From CAG-411 sp045124315 (GTDB taxonomy: Bacteria; Bacillota; Clostridia; Lachnospirales; Lachnospiraceae): a stretch of DNA of 64,000 bases. The stretch is taken from the NCBI GenBank assembly GCA_045124315.1, contig JBGVLO010000155.1, forward strand, positions 12,244 to 76,243. Reading direction: 5' to 3'. Position 1 is the stretch's first letter. Each line of letters opens with the position of its first letter. The notes under the pieces were generated by a model, which saw only the letters and a program-made list of their open reading frames with translations, made no database searches and was not told where the DNA came from. A program made the position numbers and the translations under genes. Positions 19,197 through 26,632 of the stretch are shown here, piece by piece.

Positions 19197-20134
19197 GCTT
19201 TTCCCTCTCTTCTGCTTTTTTCTTCTGTCCGATTTTGGTCACTCACATATAAATAGGCATCTTCCAACATAGGTTCTGTTTCCTCTGCATGGGACCATGG
19301 TTGATTTTGAGAAATCATACGGATGACAATGGTTCCATCCTGCTCCCGAATGGACTGGACTGACTGCAAAATCTTCCCATTGTCCGCAATTTCTTTTTCC
19401 CATTGTTCTTTTGTAAATGCTACCTTCCACACATGCCCTTTTGCCAATTGCAATAGTTCATTGCTATCTCCATCAAAGATCAGATTACCCGACTGTAAAA
19501 TACCGATTCGATCACAAGTACTTTCAATGTCTGCCACAATATGGGTAGAGAGCAATACAATCCGGTCATTTGCCAGAGTTCGCAGTAAATTACGAAAATG
19601 CACTCTGGACTCCGGATCCAAACCTACCGTGGGCTCATCTACGATCAGCACTTTCGGATCCGACATAATTGCCTGTGCAATTCCCAATCTTCGTTTCATA
19701 CCGCCTGACAATTCCCTCACTCGAAAATTCACCTGCTCCAGCAAGTCTACACTTTCCAATGCTTCATAAATCCGGTCATCCCTCTCCCATTTATCCTTCA
19801 CACCTTCCAGCAAAAGCAAATAATCCAACATCTCATAACAGGTAAAATTGGGATACATGGAAAATTCCTGAGGCACATATCCAATCCATTTCCGGATTTT
19901 CTTCTTTTGCTTTATGGATATGCCTTCTATGTAAACTTCTCCCCCAGAGGGTTTCTTAAGGGTGGTCAATATTTTCATAAGGGTTGTCTTTCCTGCCCCA
20001 TTCTTTCCTAACAACCCATACATTCCTTTTTCAATCTGGAGAGATATGCCATTTAGGGCAACCTTCTTTCCATACTTCTTAGTCAAATTCTTAATTTCAA
20101 TCACTTTTTTCTCCTTCAATGAAACAGGAGCCAT
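19184..20134 (-). CDS. ABC transporter ATP-binding protein
   Basis: Energises the downstream permease. Walker A GKNGAGKTT, signature LSGGMKRRLG, Walker B VLIVDEPTVGLD, and the H-loop STHIV are all intact; the C-terminal 100 residues are the usual DrrA/CcmA-type extension. Two starts are plausible: ATG 20134 (GGAG 5 nt upstream) and an in-frame GTG with first base 20104 preceded by AAGGAG at 6 nt. The GTG start begins right at the family N-terminus (IEIKNLTKKYGKK) and may be the real one. Confidence 0.92.
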   Translation of the reverse strand: MAPVSLKEKKVIEIKNLTKKYGKKVALNGISLQIEKGMYGLLGKNGAGKTTLMKILTTLKKPSGGEVYIEGISIKQKKKIRKWIGYVPQEFSMYPNFTCYEMLDYLLLLEGVKDKWERDDRIYEALESVDLLEQVNFRVRELSGGMKRRLGIAQAIMSDPKVLIVDEPTVGLDPESRVHFRNLLRTLANDRIVLLSTHIVADIESTCDRIGILQSGNLIFDGDSNELLQLAKGHVWKVAFTKEQWEKEIADNGKILQSVQSIREQDGTIVIRMISQNQPWSHAEETEPMLEDAYLYVSDQNRTEEKSRREGKACRP

Positions 20135-20197
20135 AACAACTCCGATGATCTAACTTCCAATGGGCTGTTACCGCTCCTGCTTTTTGGCTCGTAACTC

Positions 20198-21961
20198 TTA
20201 TTTTACAAAGTTCTTATTCTTAATCATATCTTTTACCAATGCTACAAAATCTTCTGTAGAAACTGTTGTAGTCTCCTGTTTTCCATGTAAACGATAAGTA
20301 ACGGTCTTGTCGTTTTTCTCGTTGTTACCCAAAACTAATAAGTATGGTACTTTCTGCATCTGGCCTTCACGCATACGATATCCCAGCTTTTCGGAACGGG
20401 CATCCAATTCTACACGGATGTTTTCATCCTCTAACATCTTGTATACTTCTTCTGCATATGCCAATAATTCTTCATCATCATTCTTAACCGGCAATACTTT
20501 TACCTGAGTTGGAGCAAGCCACAATGGAAGATTTCCCTTTGTCTCCTCTAAAATGTATGCCATAAAACGATCCAAAGATCCTAAGATTGCTCTATGAAGT
20601 ACAACCGGTGTCTGTTTTGTGCTGTCCTTATCTACATACCCCAAATCAAACTTAGCAGGTAAACAGAAGTCTAACTGACAAGTAGATAATGTATATTCAT
20701 TTCCTACCGCTGGTTTTACATTTACATCTAACTTAGGTCCATAGAAGGCTGCCTCACCAATTTCCTCTGTGTATGGAATACCCAAATCGTTCATAACCTC
20801 TCTCAAAGCGTTCTCCGCTGTATTCCACATCTCATCATCCTGATGATACTTCTCTGTATCTTCCGGATCTCTAAGAGATAATACACAGCGATAATCGGTA
20901 ATATTGAAATCTTTGTATACATCAAAGATCAAATCCACTACCTTAGAGAATTCCTCTTTAATTTGGTCTGGTGTTACAAACAAATGTGCATCATTCTGAC
21001 AGAAATGTCTTCCTCTTTCAATACCCTTTAAGGTACCACTTGCTTCGAAACGGAAGTCATGTGCAATCTCGCCGATACGAATCGGAAGATCTTTATACGA
21101 ATGCATACGGTTTGCATAAATCATCATGTGATGTGGACAGTTCATTGGACGAAGTACAAAAGACTCTCCCTCGACTTCCATGGCAGGGAACATGTTCTCT
21201 TTGTAATGATCCCAGTGTCCGGATGTTTTGTAAAGATTTACCGTACCTACACAAGGTGTCATAACATGCTGATATCCTAGTTTTCTTTCCTTCTCTTTAA
21301 TGTAGTTCTCTAATTCCTGCCATACGGTATATCCTTTTGGCAAGAACATTGGAAGACCTCTACCAATCAGGTCATCCACCATGAATAACTGCATATCTTT
21401 TCCGATTTTTCTATGGTCACGCTCTTTGGCTTCCTCTAACAACTGTAAATGTGCTTCTAACTCTTCTGGAGTAGGGAAACATACACCATAAATTCTCTGC
21501 AATACCTTATTTTTTGCATCACCTTTCCAGTACACACCGGAATGCTTTACTAACTTAAAGTATCTACAAAGCTTAACATTGTCTACATGAGGTCCTCTAC
21601 AAAGATCGGTAAAGTCTCCCTGATCGTACACGGTAATCTCTCCATCTTCCAAGTTCGAGATTAAGTCTAACTTATACTCATCTTCTTTGAAGAATTCCAA
21701 AGCTTCTGCTTTTGACATCTCACGGCGCATGATCTTCTTTCCGCTCTTGCAGACTTTCTTCATCTCTTTTTCAATCTTCTGCAAGTCTTCGTCACGGATT
21801 ACTTCTTCTCCCAAATCAATGTCATAGTAAAATCCTTCTGATACTACCGGTCCTACCCAGAACTTTGCCTGTGGATACAAATGCTTCACTGCCTGCGCCA
21901 ACACATGGGCACAAGAGTGGTTCAGTGTTTTTAATGATTCTTCTTCTTTGAAATCTACCAT
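20198..21961 (-). CDS. thrS: Threonyl-tRNA synthetase lacking the TGS domain
   Basis: Charges tRNA-Thr. The 587-residue protein starts directly at the editing domain, with zinc/substrate motif H15-x3-H19 (NHSCAHVLAQ) and DLCRGPHV. The class II core has RPMNCPHHM, motif 2 (FRFEASGTLKG...GRHFCQNDAHLF) and motif 3 (LHRAILGSLDRFMAY), then the anticodon-binding domain. Typical bacterial ThrS is near 640 residues because of an N-terminal TGS domain of about 60 residues; that domain is absent here, and no in-frame coding for it is seen upstream. A Thr T-box leader precedes it, so it is the regulated housekeeping enzyme or one of two copies. Confidence 0.96.
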   Translation of the reverse strand: MVDFKEEESLKTLNHSCAHVLAQAVKHLYPQAKFWVGPVVSEGFYYDIDLGEEVIRDEDLQKIEKEMKKVCKSGKKIMRREMSKAEALEFFKEDEYKLDLISNLEDGEITVYDQGDFTDLCRGPHVDNVKLCRYFKLVKHSGVYWKGDAKNKVLQRIYGVCFPTPEELEAHLQLLEEAKERDHRKIGKDMQLFMVDDLIGRGLPMFLPKGYTVWQELENYIKEKERKLGYQHVMTPCVGTVNLYKTSGHWDHYKENMFPAMEVEGESFVLRPMNCPHHMMIYANRMHSYKDLPIRIGEIAHDFRFEASGTLKGIERGRHFCQNDAHLFVTPDQIKEEFSKVVDLIFDVYKDFNITDYRCVLSLRDPEDTEKYHQDDEMWNTAENALREVMNDLGIPYTEEIGEAAFYGPKLDVNVKPAVGNEYTLSTCQLDFCLPAKFDLGYVDKDSTKQTPVVLHRAILGSLDRFMAYILEETKGNLPLWLAPTQVKVLPVKNDDEELLAYAEEVYKMLEDENIRVELDARSEKLGYRMREGQMQKVPYLLVLGNNEKNDKTVTYRLHGKQETTTVSTEDFVALVKDMIKNKNFVK

Positions 21962-22015
21962 TTTCTATTCTCCTTTATATTAATCTACTCCGGCATTGGG
22001 AATCATAATTAATGT

Positions 22016-22245
22016 AAAAATTGCACCCTCAATCATGCTTTCACATGACTAAGGGTGCAAATCTATTACACGGTTCCACCTTATATTTTTCTTCATTGTG
22101 GCTTTTAACGCTGCCTAACGGTCTTGTTTCTAAGATAAACTCTTCCCCAAGACGACTCGGGAGTGGTCTTCCTATTCTTCCTCATAAGTGACTCACACCA
22201 ACCGCCACTCTCTCTGAATGATTTCAAACAGTACTCTTTCCTTCA
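22016..22245 (-). promoter_or_regulatory. T-box leader (threonine) of thrS
   Basis: On the minus strand the conserved AAGGTGGAACCGTG (22069-22082) is followed by a terminator stem, TTGCACCC...GGGTGCAA (22021-22060), and a T5 run (22016-22020). Upstream are stem I elements (GAGAGTGGCGG, GGTGTGAG) and a likely ACC specifier in GAAGACCACTCCC, matching Thr. Uncharged tRNA-Thr should bind the specifier and the T-box bulge and favour readthrough into thrS. Confidence 0.93.
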
Positions 22246-22265
22246 ATGCCTTTAAACTCTGTATC

Positions 22266-22294
22266 ACCTTACCATATTTTCAGCAAAAATGCAA
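22266..22294 (-). promoter_or_regulatory. Promoter of the thrS T-box transcript
   Basis: On the minus strand TTGCAT (22289-22294), a 17-nt spacer and TAAGGT (22266-22271) precede the leader by about 20 nt. The -35 box overlaps the end of the hipA fragment. Confidence 0.7.
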
Positions 22295-22399
22295 GAAATA
22301 TCTCCTCAAAAAAACGCTTTTAACTTTTTTTGCTGCTGTCATAGCCAACGTACCTACTATTCGATCATGATAAAACACTTCCAATTTATCTATTTTCAT
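22280..22399 (-). pseudogene. hipA-like kinase, N-terminal stub (39 codons)
   Basis: Starts at ATG 22397-22399, overlapping the end of the HTH gene, with GGAGG 6 nt upstream. It reads MKIDKLEVFYHDRIVGTLAM, which matches the N-terminus of HipA-family kinases (D-R-x-V-G-x-L). After about 25 residues it turns into unrelated sequence and stops at 22280 in the thrS promoter. The catalytic domain is gone, so no toxin is made. Confidence 0.65.
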
Positions 22400-22700
22400 T
22401 AATAACCTCCTCTATACTGTTATATGGAACATCTGTAAACAATTGTCTGATTTCACTTCCCACATCCAGTGCTACCGCTATTTTTGTAAGAGAAAGTAAC
22501 GAAATCTGCCCAGTTCCTTCAAACCTCTTGATCGATCCCAAACTAACACCGGATTTCATGCTTAACTGTTGTTGTGATATTTTCTTCCGTTTCCTTAGTA
22601 ATTTTACCCTATATGCCAATGCCTGATCCATTTCTTCCGGAGTTTCCCACACTAATGCTTCTCTCATTTTACTTTCCTTCCCCTTTCCAGAGTGATTCAT
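22386..22700 (-). CDS. HipB-like XRE antitoxin/regulator, orphaned
   Basis: A 104-residue HTH protein: residues about 35-90 form an HTH_3 domain (RKKISQQQLSMKSGVSLGSI). The sequence style VWETPEEMDQALAYRVKLLR is typical of XRE partners of HipA kinases in Lachnospiraceae-type genomes, and a 39-codon hipA stub follows with a 14-bp overlap. An in-frame ATG at 22667 (MREALVW, with AAGGA upstream) is an alternative start. Without its toxin it is probably just an autoregulated repressor binding the palindromes at 22725-22781. Confidence 0.8.
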   Translation of the reverse strand: MNHSGKGKESKMREALVWETPEEMDQALAYRVKLLRKRKKISQQQLSMKSGVSLGSIKRFEGTGQISLLSLTKIAVALDVGSEIRQLFTDVPYNSIEEVINENR

Positions 22701-22724
22701 TTTTTAACCCCCGCAGAACAATAT

Positions 22725-22781
22725 AGCTAATATATTATACATAATACCACATTATGTAATACTATGTCTAATATATTAGCT
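22725..22781. promoter_or_regulatory. Paired palindromic operators of the HipB-like gene
   Basis: AGCTAATATATTA (22725-22737) and its exact inverse TAATATATTAGCT (22769-22781) flank a smaller inverted repeat, TACATAAT...ATTATGTA. TAATATATTA is itself a palindrome, so there are two equivalent half-operators about 44 bp apart, as expected for cooperative HipB-type binding. The right copy overlaps the 3' end of the DUF4143 gene. Confidence 0.65.
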
Positions 22782-24102
22782 ATCTTTCAAAATACTTTTG
22801 TTTCCAAATGATATCTTCCTCTTTCTTCAAATCTTTTGTATAGACTAGATATCTCTTTAGTATCCGATTTGAGAACTTCTTCCCAAATACATCCAAAGAT
22901 CTATGTGCCTTATATCCGGAAGACTTTATTTCCAGCGGACACACCTTATTTTTTCTCGCCAGCAGAAAATCAACTTCATAATTATGTCTGGATTTCTCAT
23001 TCATAAATGTATAATAAAAAAGTTCATTTCCATTGGCTGTCAAAATTTGTGCAACCACATTTTCATAAAGATATCCCAGGTTAGCACCCAACTTATCATT
23101 CAAAAGTTTATCATAAATGATATTCTCAGTAAAATCTTTATCTTTAAACATCAACGTTACAAACAGCCCTGTATCACATAGAAATAGCTTAAACTTTTCT
23201 AAATCCTTATTACTTGCCATTCCTACATTTGGATCATTTGCATGGTAGGACACTAGAACAGTTTTAGAATCCTTCAATTCAGCAATCAGTTCAAGGATAC
23301 TATTTGCTCTTTCTCCTTCCAAGACACTGGAAACCTGATACCTTGAAGCATTTTTGTTCAGCTGTGCCGGTATCCCATCAAACAAAAGAGAAACTCGACC
23401 TGTTGGATCTATCTTTTTGAAATCATCCTCATATAAGTTCAATATATCTCTCTTAATCTCGTCCACTTTTCGAAAGTTGTTCGTTTCTATATACTCATTT
23501 ACTGCTTGTGGCATACCACCGACCAACATATACAACCGAAAATCTCTCAGTAGTCTTCGATTCATCTGTTCCCCCACAGATTTCTCTGCTTGAAATATTT
23601 TTTTTAGAAGAGGAATCGTCGTCTTATCTCCAATTGCCCACAGAAATTCTTCATAATCCATTGGATACATTTCAATCTTTCTCTCTTCACTTGGAATAAG
23701 AATATCCTGCACATTCTTCTTAATTGAAATCAATGAACCCGTTTCAATATAGTCATATCTATGATCTTTAACCAATGATTTAATTGCCTGCCTTGCCAAT
23801 GGACAAAGTTGAACCTCATCAAAAATAATCAACGATTTTCTTTCATGCAAATCTACCCTATACTGCAACTGTAATTGCAAAAATAAGTAATCTAAATCTG
23901 ATATATCCTCAAACAATTCCTTAACCGTCTTTGAAGCAGTGGCAAAATCAATTAATATATAACTCTCATATTCGTTTTTTCCAAATTCCTCTACCACTGT
24001 AGATTTTCCTATACGTCTTGCTCCCTCTACCAAAAGTGCAGTCTTTCCATCCGACTCTTTCTTCCACTCTAGCAGTTTTTCATAAATTTTCCTTCTAAAC
24101 AT
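22780..24102 (-). CDS. AAA_14/DUF4143 ATPase
   Basis: A 440-residue ATPase of the AAA_14 + DUF4143 family, common in anaerobes and archaea and of unsettled function. Walker A is GARRIGKST (residues 27-35), Walker B LIIFDEVQL with D95/E96, and the arginine-containing GSLIS sensor follows. The C-terminal DUF4143 region has a PD-(D/E)xK-like pattern, YEVDFLLARKNKVCPLEIKS. I start it at ATG 24102, with GGAGG 5 nt upstream; an in-frame upstream extension to 24159 would be translated from iteron DNA and is not credible. It is single, AT-rich and preceded by three 33-bp repeats. Confidence 0.87.
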   Translation of the reverse strand: MFRRKIYEKLLEWKKESDGKTALLVEGARRIGKSTVVEEFGKNEYESYILIDFATASKTVKELFEDISDLDYLFLQLQLQYRVDLHERKSLIIFDEVQLCPLARQAIKSLVKDHRYDYIETGSLISIKKNVQDILIPSEERKIEMYPMDYEEFLWAIGDKTTIPLLKKIFQAEKSVGEQMNRRLLRDFRLYMLVGGMPQAVNEYIETNNFRKVDEIKRDILNLYEDDFKKIDPTGRVSLLFDGIPAQLNKNASRYQVSSVLEGERANSILELIAELKDSKTVLVSYHANDPNVGMASNKDLEKFKLFLCDTGLFVTLMFKDKDFTENIIYDKLLNDKLGANLGYLYENVVAQILTANGNELFYYTFMNEKSRHNYEVDFLLARKNKVCPLEIKSSGYKAHRSLDVFGKKFSNRILKRYLVYTKDLKKEEDIIWKQKYFER

Positions 24103-24117
24103 AATTGCCTCCAAACA

Positions 24118-24200
24118 AAATCGCAATTTTTGATTTCGTAGTTTTCTACAGAATCGCATTTTTTATACACCCATTATACTACAGAATCGCATTTTTTTAA
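24118..24200. repeat. Three 33-bp iterons before the DUF4143 ATPase
   Basis: AATCGCA followed by a T-run recurs with TCGCA at 24121, 24154 and 24187, that is every 33 bp (about three helical turns). The outer two copies share CTACAGAATCGCATTTTTT. A TATAAT on the minus strand lies between the two upstream copies (about 24173-24178). Likely operator sites for the promoter of this gene. Confidence 0.65.
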
Positions 24201-24393
24201 CTGTATTATAAAAAGTTTTTTTCGTAGTCATGGACAAGGATATCCTGATAATCTTCTGTTACAGTGCCTTTGCACCTTCATGACCTTCTTTCTCGCAGAC
24301 AAAATCCTTCCATCCTTATAAAGTTGCAAAATAATACTTTTTTATTTCATAGTATTAGCTCAACAATACGTAACGGAATTATAAATATATTGT

Positions 24394-24636
24394 GTAACTG
24401 TTCAGAGGGTGCACCTGAGTATGTGCAAATTGTACAGTTGCGCTTGCGGATAAGGTACAAGTTGCACATGCTCAGGTATAGCCGATAAGGTTGTAATGAG
24501 TACGCATTGAACACTTGGCGAAGTCTTTTTGAGCCTAGTGTGAAAGTGCACACCGGGAAATGTCCGGCCATAAACAAAAATTTTTAGCCATTATGTATAT
24601 CTGGCATTTTACGAATTGCACCCTCTGAATAGATAC
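24394..24636. repeat. Family-2 MITE-like element, apparently complete
   Basis: Ends GTAACTGTTCAGAGGGTGCA (24394-24413) and TTGCACCCTCTGAATAGATA+C (24616-24636) are inverted copies. Inside the left half a 23-bp inverted repeat (24413-24435 with 24455-24477, 21 of 23 matching; starts ACCTGAG) would form a long hairpin. The right half (24524-24636) is the block also found at 14810-14921. No open frame of note inside. Confidence 0.75.
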
Positions 24637-24706
24637 TATATTGTAACAGAACCGAAAGTGATTCCGTCACTTCTATCGGTGAAAATGCATTTTTAGCTGT
24701 CCGACA

Positions 24707-24826
24707 CATCGAATATCACGGTTCCGCTGAAGGAGCACCATGGGGAGCATATTTCATGAATTCCATCGCATCGAATATCATGGCTCCTCCAGAGGAGAAC
24801 CATGGGGAGCAAAATCCGTGAATTAA
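24707..24826. repeat. Two tandem copies of a 62-bp hairpin unit
   Basis: CATCGAATATCA starts at 24707 and 24769. Each copy then has a CTCC/GGAG-type stem and ACCATGGGGAGCA, ending near GTGAATT. In the second copy CATGG-CTCCT...AGGAG-CCATG forms a good hairpin. Function not recognised. Confidence 0.7.
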
Positions 24827-24883
24827 AGGATTGGGTATCTGTACATGATTTAGCGATACTGTAAGTTCAATTTAATACACATA

Positions 24884-24916
24884 AAAAGGTCTTCTATGTA
24901 TCATAGAAGACCTTTT
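24884..24916. terminator. Terminator of the amidohydrolase-ECF operon
   Basis: A 15-bp perfect stem, AAAAGGTCTTCTATG (24884-24898) with CATAGAAGACCTTTT (24902-24916), loop of 3. On the minus strand it is followed by TTAT. Confidence 0.88.
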
Positions 24917-24982
24917 GTAATCTTTTCTTTATTGGTCATAAAACCCTGCTACTGTCATCAAACAATAGCATTCACGCTTATA

Positions 24983-25504
24983 CTAAGCTTTAACAGAAGC
25001 GTTCATATTCTTAAATACCGGCACAGCTCTTAAAACTGAATATAAAATTGCACCAAACACAATTCCACATACGGTCTGCATTGCATTGATTCCCATTTCC
25101 ACTAAAGCAGATTTCAATCCATAGAATACAATGTTTGCGATTGTATAACCTGCGGTATGTACAATACCACCCGCAACTGCACCGATCAACCAGTTAAACT
25201 TAACCTTAGGTAACAGCTTATAGGCTACTGTGCCCATTACAAAAGCCATAAGACCTTTTATCAATATGGTTGGAACCACCCAGATCATGTAACCGCCTAA
25301 CAAATCAGACAATCCTGCTCCAATGGATCCGGCTAATACTCCTTTTTTCGTTCCAAACAAGCAAACTGTGGCAATGATAATACAATCTCCTAAATGGGTG
25401 TATCCCGTTGGAGTAGGCACCTTCAAAAAATAGGTTCCCACGAAAACCAACGCCGCCATCATACCAGTTAACACAACATCCTGAATCTTTGTATTCTTAT
25501 TCAT
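24983..25504 (-). CDS. ECF transporter S component
   Basis: A 173-residue integral membrane substrate-binding subunit of an energy-coupling-factor importer, PF07155-like. About five to six hydrophobic segments; the loop THLGDCIIIATVCLFGTKKG and the motif GLSDLLGGY are typical of this group. The coupling module (EcfA/A'/T) is not in the window, so it must be shared. It is the second gene of a pair with an amidohydrolase 38 bp upstream, which suggests that the imported compound or its precursor is processed by that hydrolase. Substrate (vitamin-like) not identifiable from sequence alone. Confidence 0.88.
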   Translation of the reverse strand: MNKNTKIQDVVLTGMMAALVFVGTYFLKVPTPTGYTHLGDCIIIATVCLFGTKKGVLAGSIGAGLSDLLGGYMIWVVPTILIKGLMAFVMGTVAYKLLPKVKFNWLIGAVAGGIVHTAGYTIANIVFYGLKSALVEMGINAMQTVCGIVFGAILYSVLRAVPVFKNMNASVKA

Positions 25505-25542
25505 TGTTTCATCCTCCGTCTATTTTTGTAATTGTTCATTGC

Positions 25543-26310
25543 TTAATCAGAGAGTAACTCTCCCATAAATGCCTTTGCATTTTCATAAAAGATACGTTCA
25601 TAATCCTGCTTTTCCAAAGGACATGCCAATATCTTCTGAATCTCCACGGAAGGTGCATGGAATGGATGGTCCAATCCAAACATAACTTTCTCCTTACCCA
25701 CATTTTTGTAGGCATTATAAATCTGTGCACTCATGGAAGTTCCCGACGTTTCCAGCCAGATGTTCGGATATCTCTTAGCCATCTGTAATGCGGCATCTAC
25801 ATAAATTCCATGGCCATGTCCCATATGTAACATACAGATTTTCAGTTTCGGATGTCTTTCCGCTAACAATCCAATCTGCCAAGGCAACGCAAAGGGTTCA
25901 TGACCGGAATGCACAAACAATGGCACTCCATGTGCCTCACAAATTTCTGCTACCGGATCTACCACCGGTGAATCTACTGCGTACCCATCAAACAAAGACT
26001 GCAATTTTCCACCCTTGAAATTCTGTTCCTTCAGTCGCATCTCTAATTCATCATAGGCTGCCTGTCCCTTGGCACAGTTGATCCATGCAATGGGAATCAG
26101 CTGATCCGGATGTTTTTGACAGACTTCATAAGCATCCTGATTGTTCTCTGCACTGGAACCTGTTAACAAAGTCTTCTCCACATTGTATTCTTTCATGTGT
26201 TCCATAAGGGAAGCTTCATTTATATTTATATTTATATGAAATGGAGAACCCCAGACACCCACATGGGAATGCATATCAATCTTTTTAAATTCAGAAAAAT
26301 CACTGACCAT
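25543..26310 (-). CDS. Amidohydrolase family protein (PF04909-like TIM barrel)
   Basis: A 255-residue metal-dependent hydrolase. Seen: the N-terminal metal motif KIDMHSHVG, a central PLFVHSGHEPF, the HMGHGHG strand and the C-terminal Asp in FGLDHPFHAP. These match the amidohydrolase_2 group (decarboxylases and lactonase-type hydrolases). ATG 26310 is chosen because GGAG lies 8 nt upstream; an upstream extension to 26361 lacks a site. It is the first gene of an operon with the ECF S component. The reaction is unknown. Confidence 0.85.
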   Translation of the reverse strand: MVSDFSEFKKIDMHSHVGVWGSPFHINININEASLMEHMKEYNVEKTLLTGSSAENNQDAYEVCQKHPDQLIPIAWINCAKGQAAYDELEMRLKEQNFKGGKLQSLFDGYAVDSPVVDPVAEICEAHGVPLFVHSGHEPFALPWQIGLLAERHPKLKICMLHMGHGHGIYVDAALQMAKRYPNIWLETSGTSMSAQIYNAYKNVGKEKVMFGLDHPFHAPSVEIQKILACPLEKQDYERIFYENAKAFMGELLSD

Positions 26311-26573
26311 CTCTTCATCTCCTGTCTTTTTTCTATGTAGATTACGATGCCAAAAGACCATCTCTTAGTTAATGATGTACATGACAAACCCCCCCAAGCA
26401 AATAGAATAACTTTGCTCAATTTGCGACTATGCCCATATGTAGGAGCTCTGTTTGATCAGTAGTGAGAAATGGGCAAAATCCGCGTGTTTAATGAGGATG
26501 TCTGGCACATACATCATCTGCAAATGCAAAGAATAATAAATATAGACTTTTGACGTCCGGATCCTATGTGTAT

Positions 26574-26617
26574 TATACCCCAAACTAACCTTATGAAAAT
26601 GGTCAGTTTGGAGTATA
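26574..26617. terminator. Stem-loop after the beta-helix protein gene
   Basis: TATACCCCAAACTAACC (26574-26590) pairs with GGTCAGTTTGGAGTATA (26601-26617) with two mismatches. The T-run is on the plus side (ATTTTTATGG), so it could also stop plus-strand transcripts. Confidence 0.55.
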
Positions 26618-26632
26618 TTTTTATGGCCAGAT

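Noticed and set aside
22016..22060. Plain terminator of an upstream gene
   Set aside because: It is preceded by the T-box sequence AAGGTGGAACCGTG and stem I elements, so it belongs to the thrS leader.
24118..24200. Extra N-terminal coding for the DUF4143 ATPase (to 24159)
   Set aside because: The extension is a translation of the 33-bp iterons (RFC...LRFC) and has no ribosome site; ATG 24102 has GGAGG.
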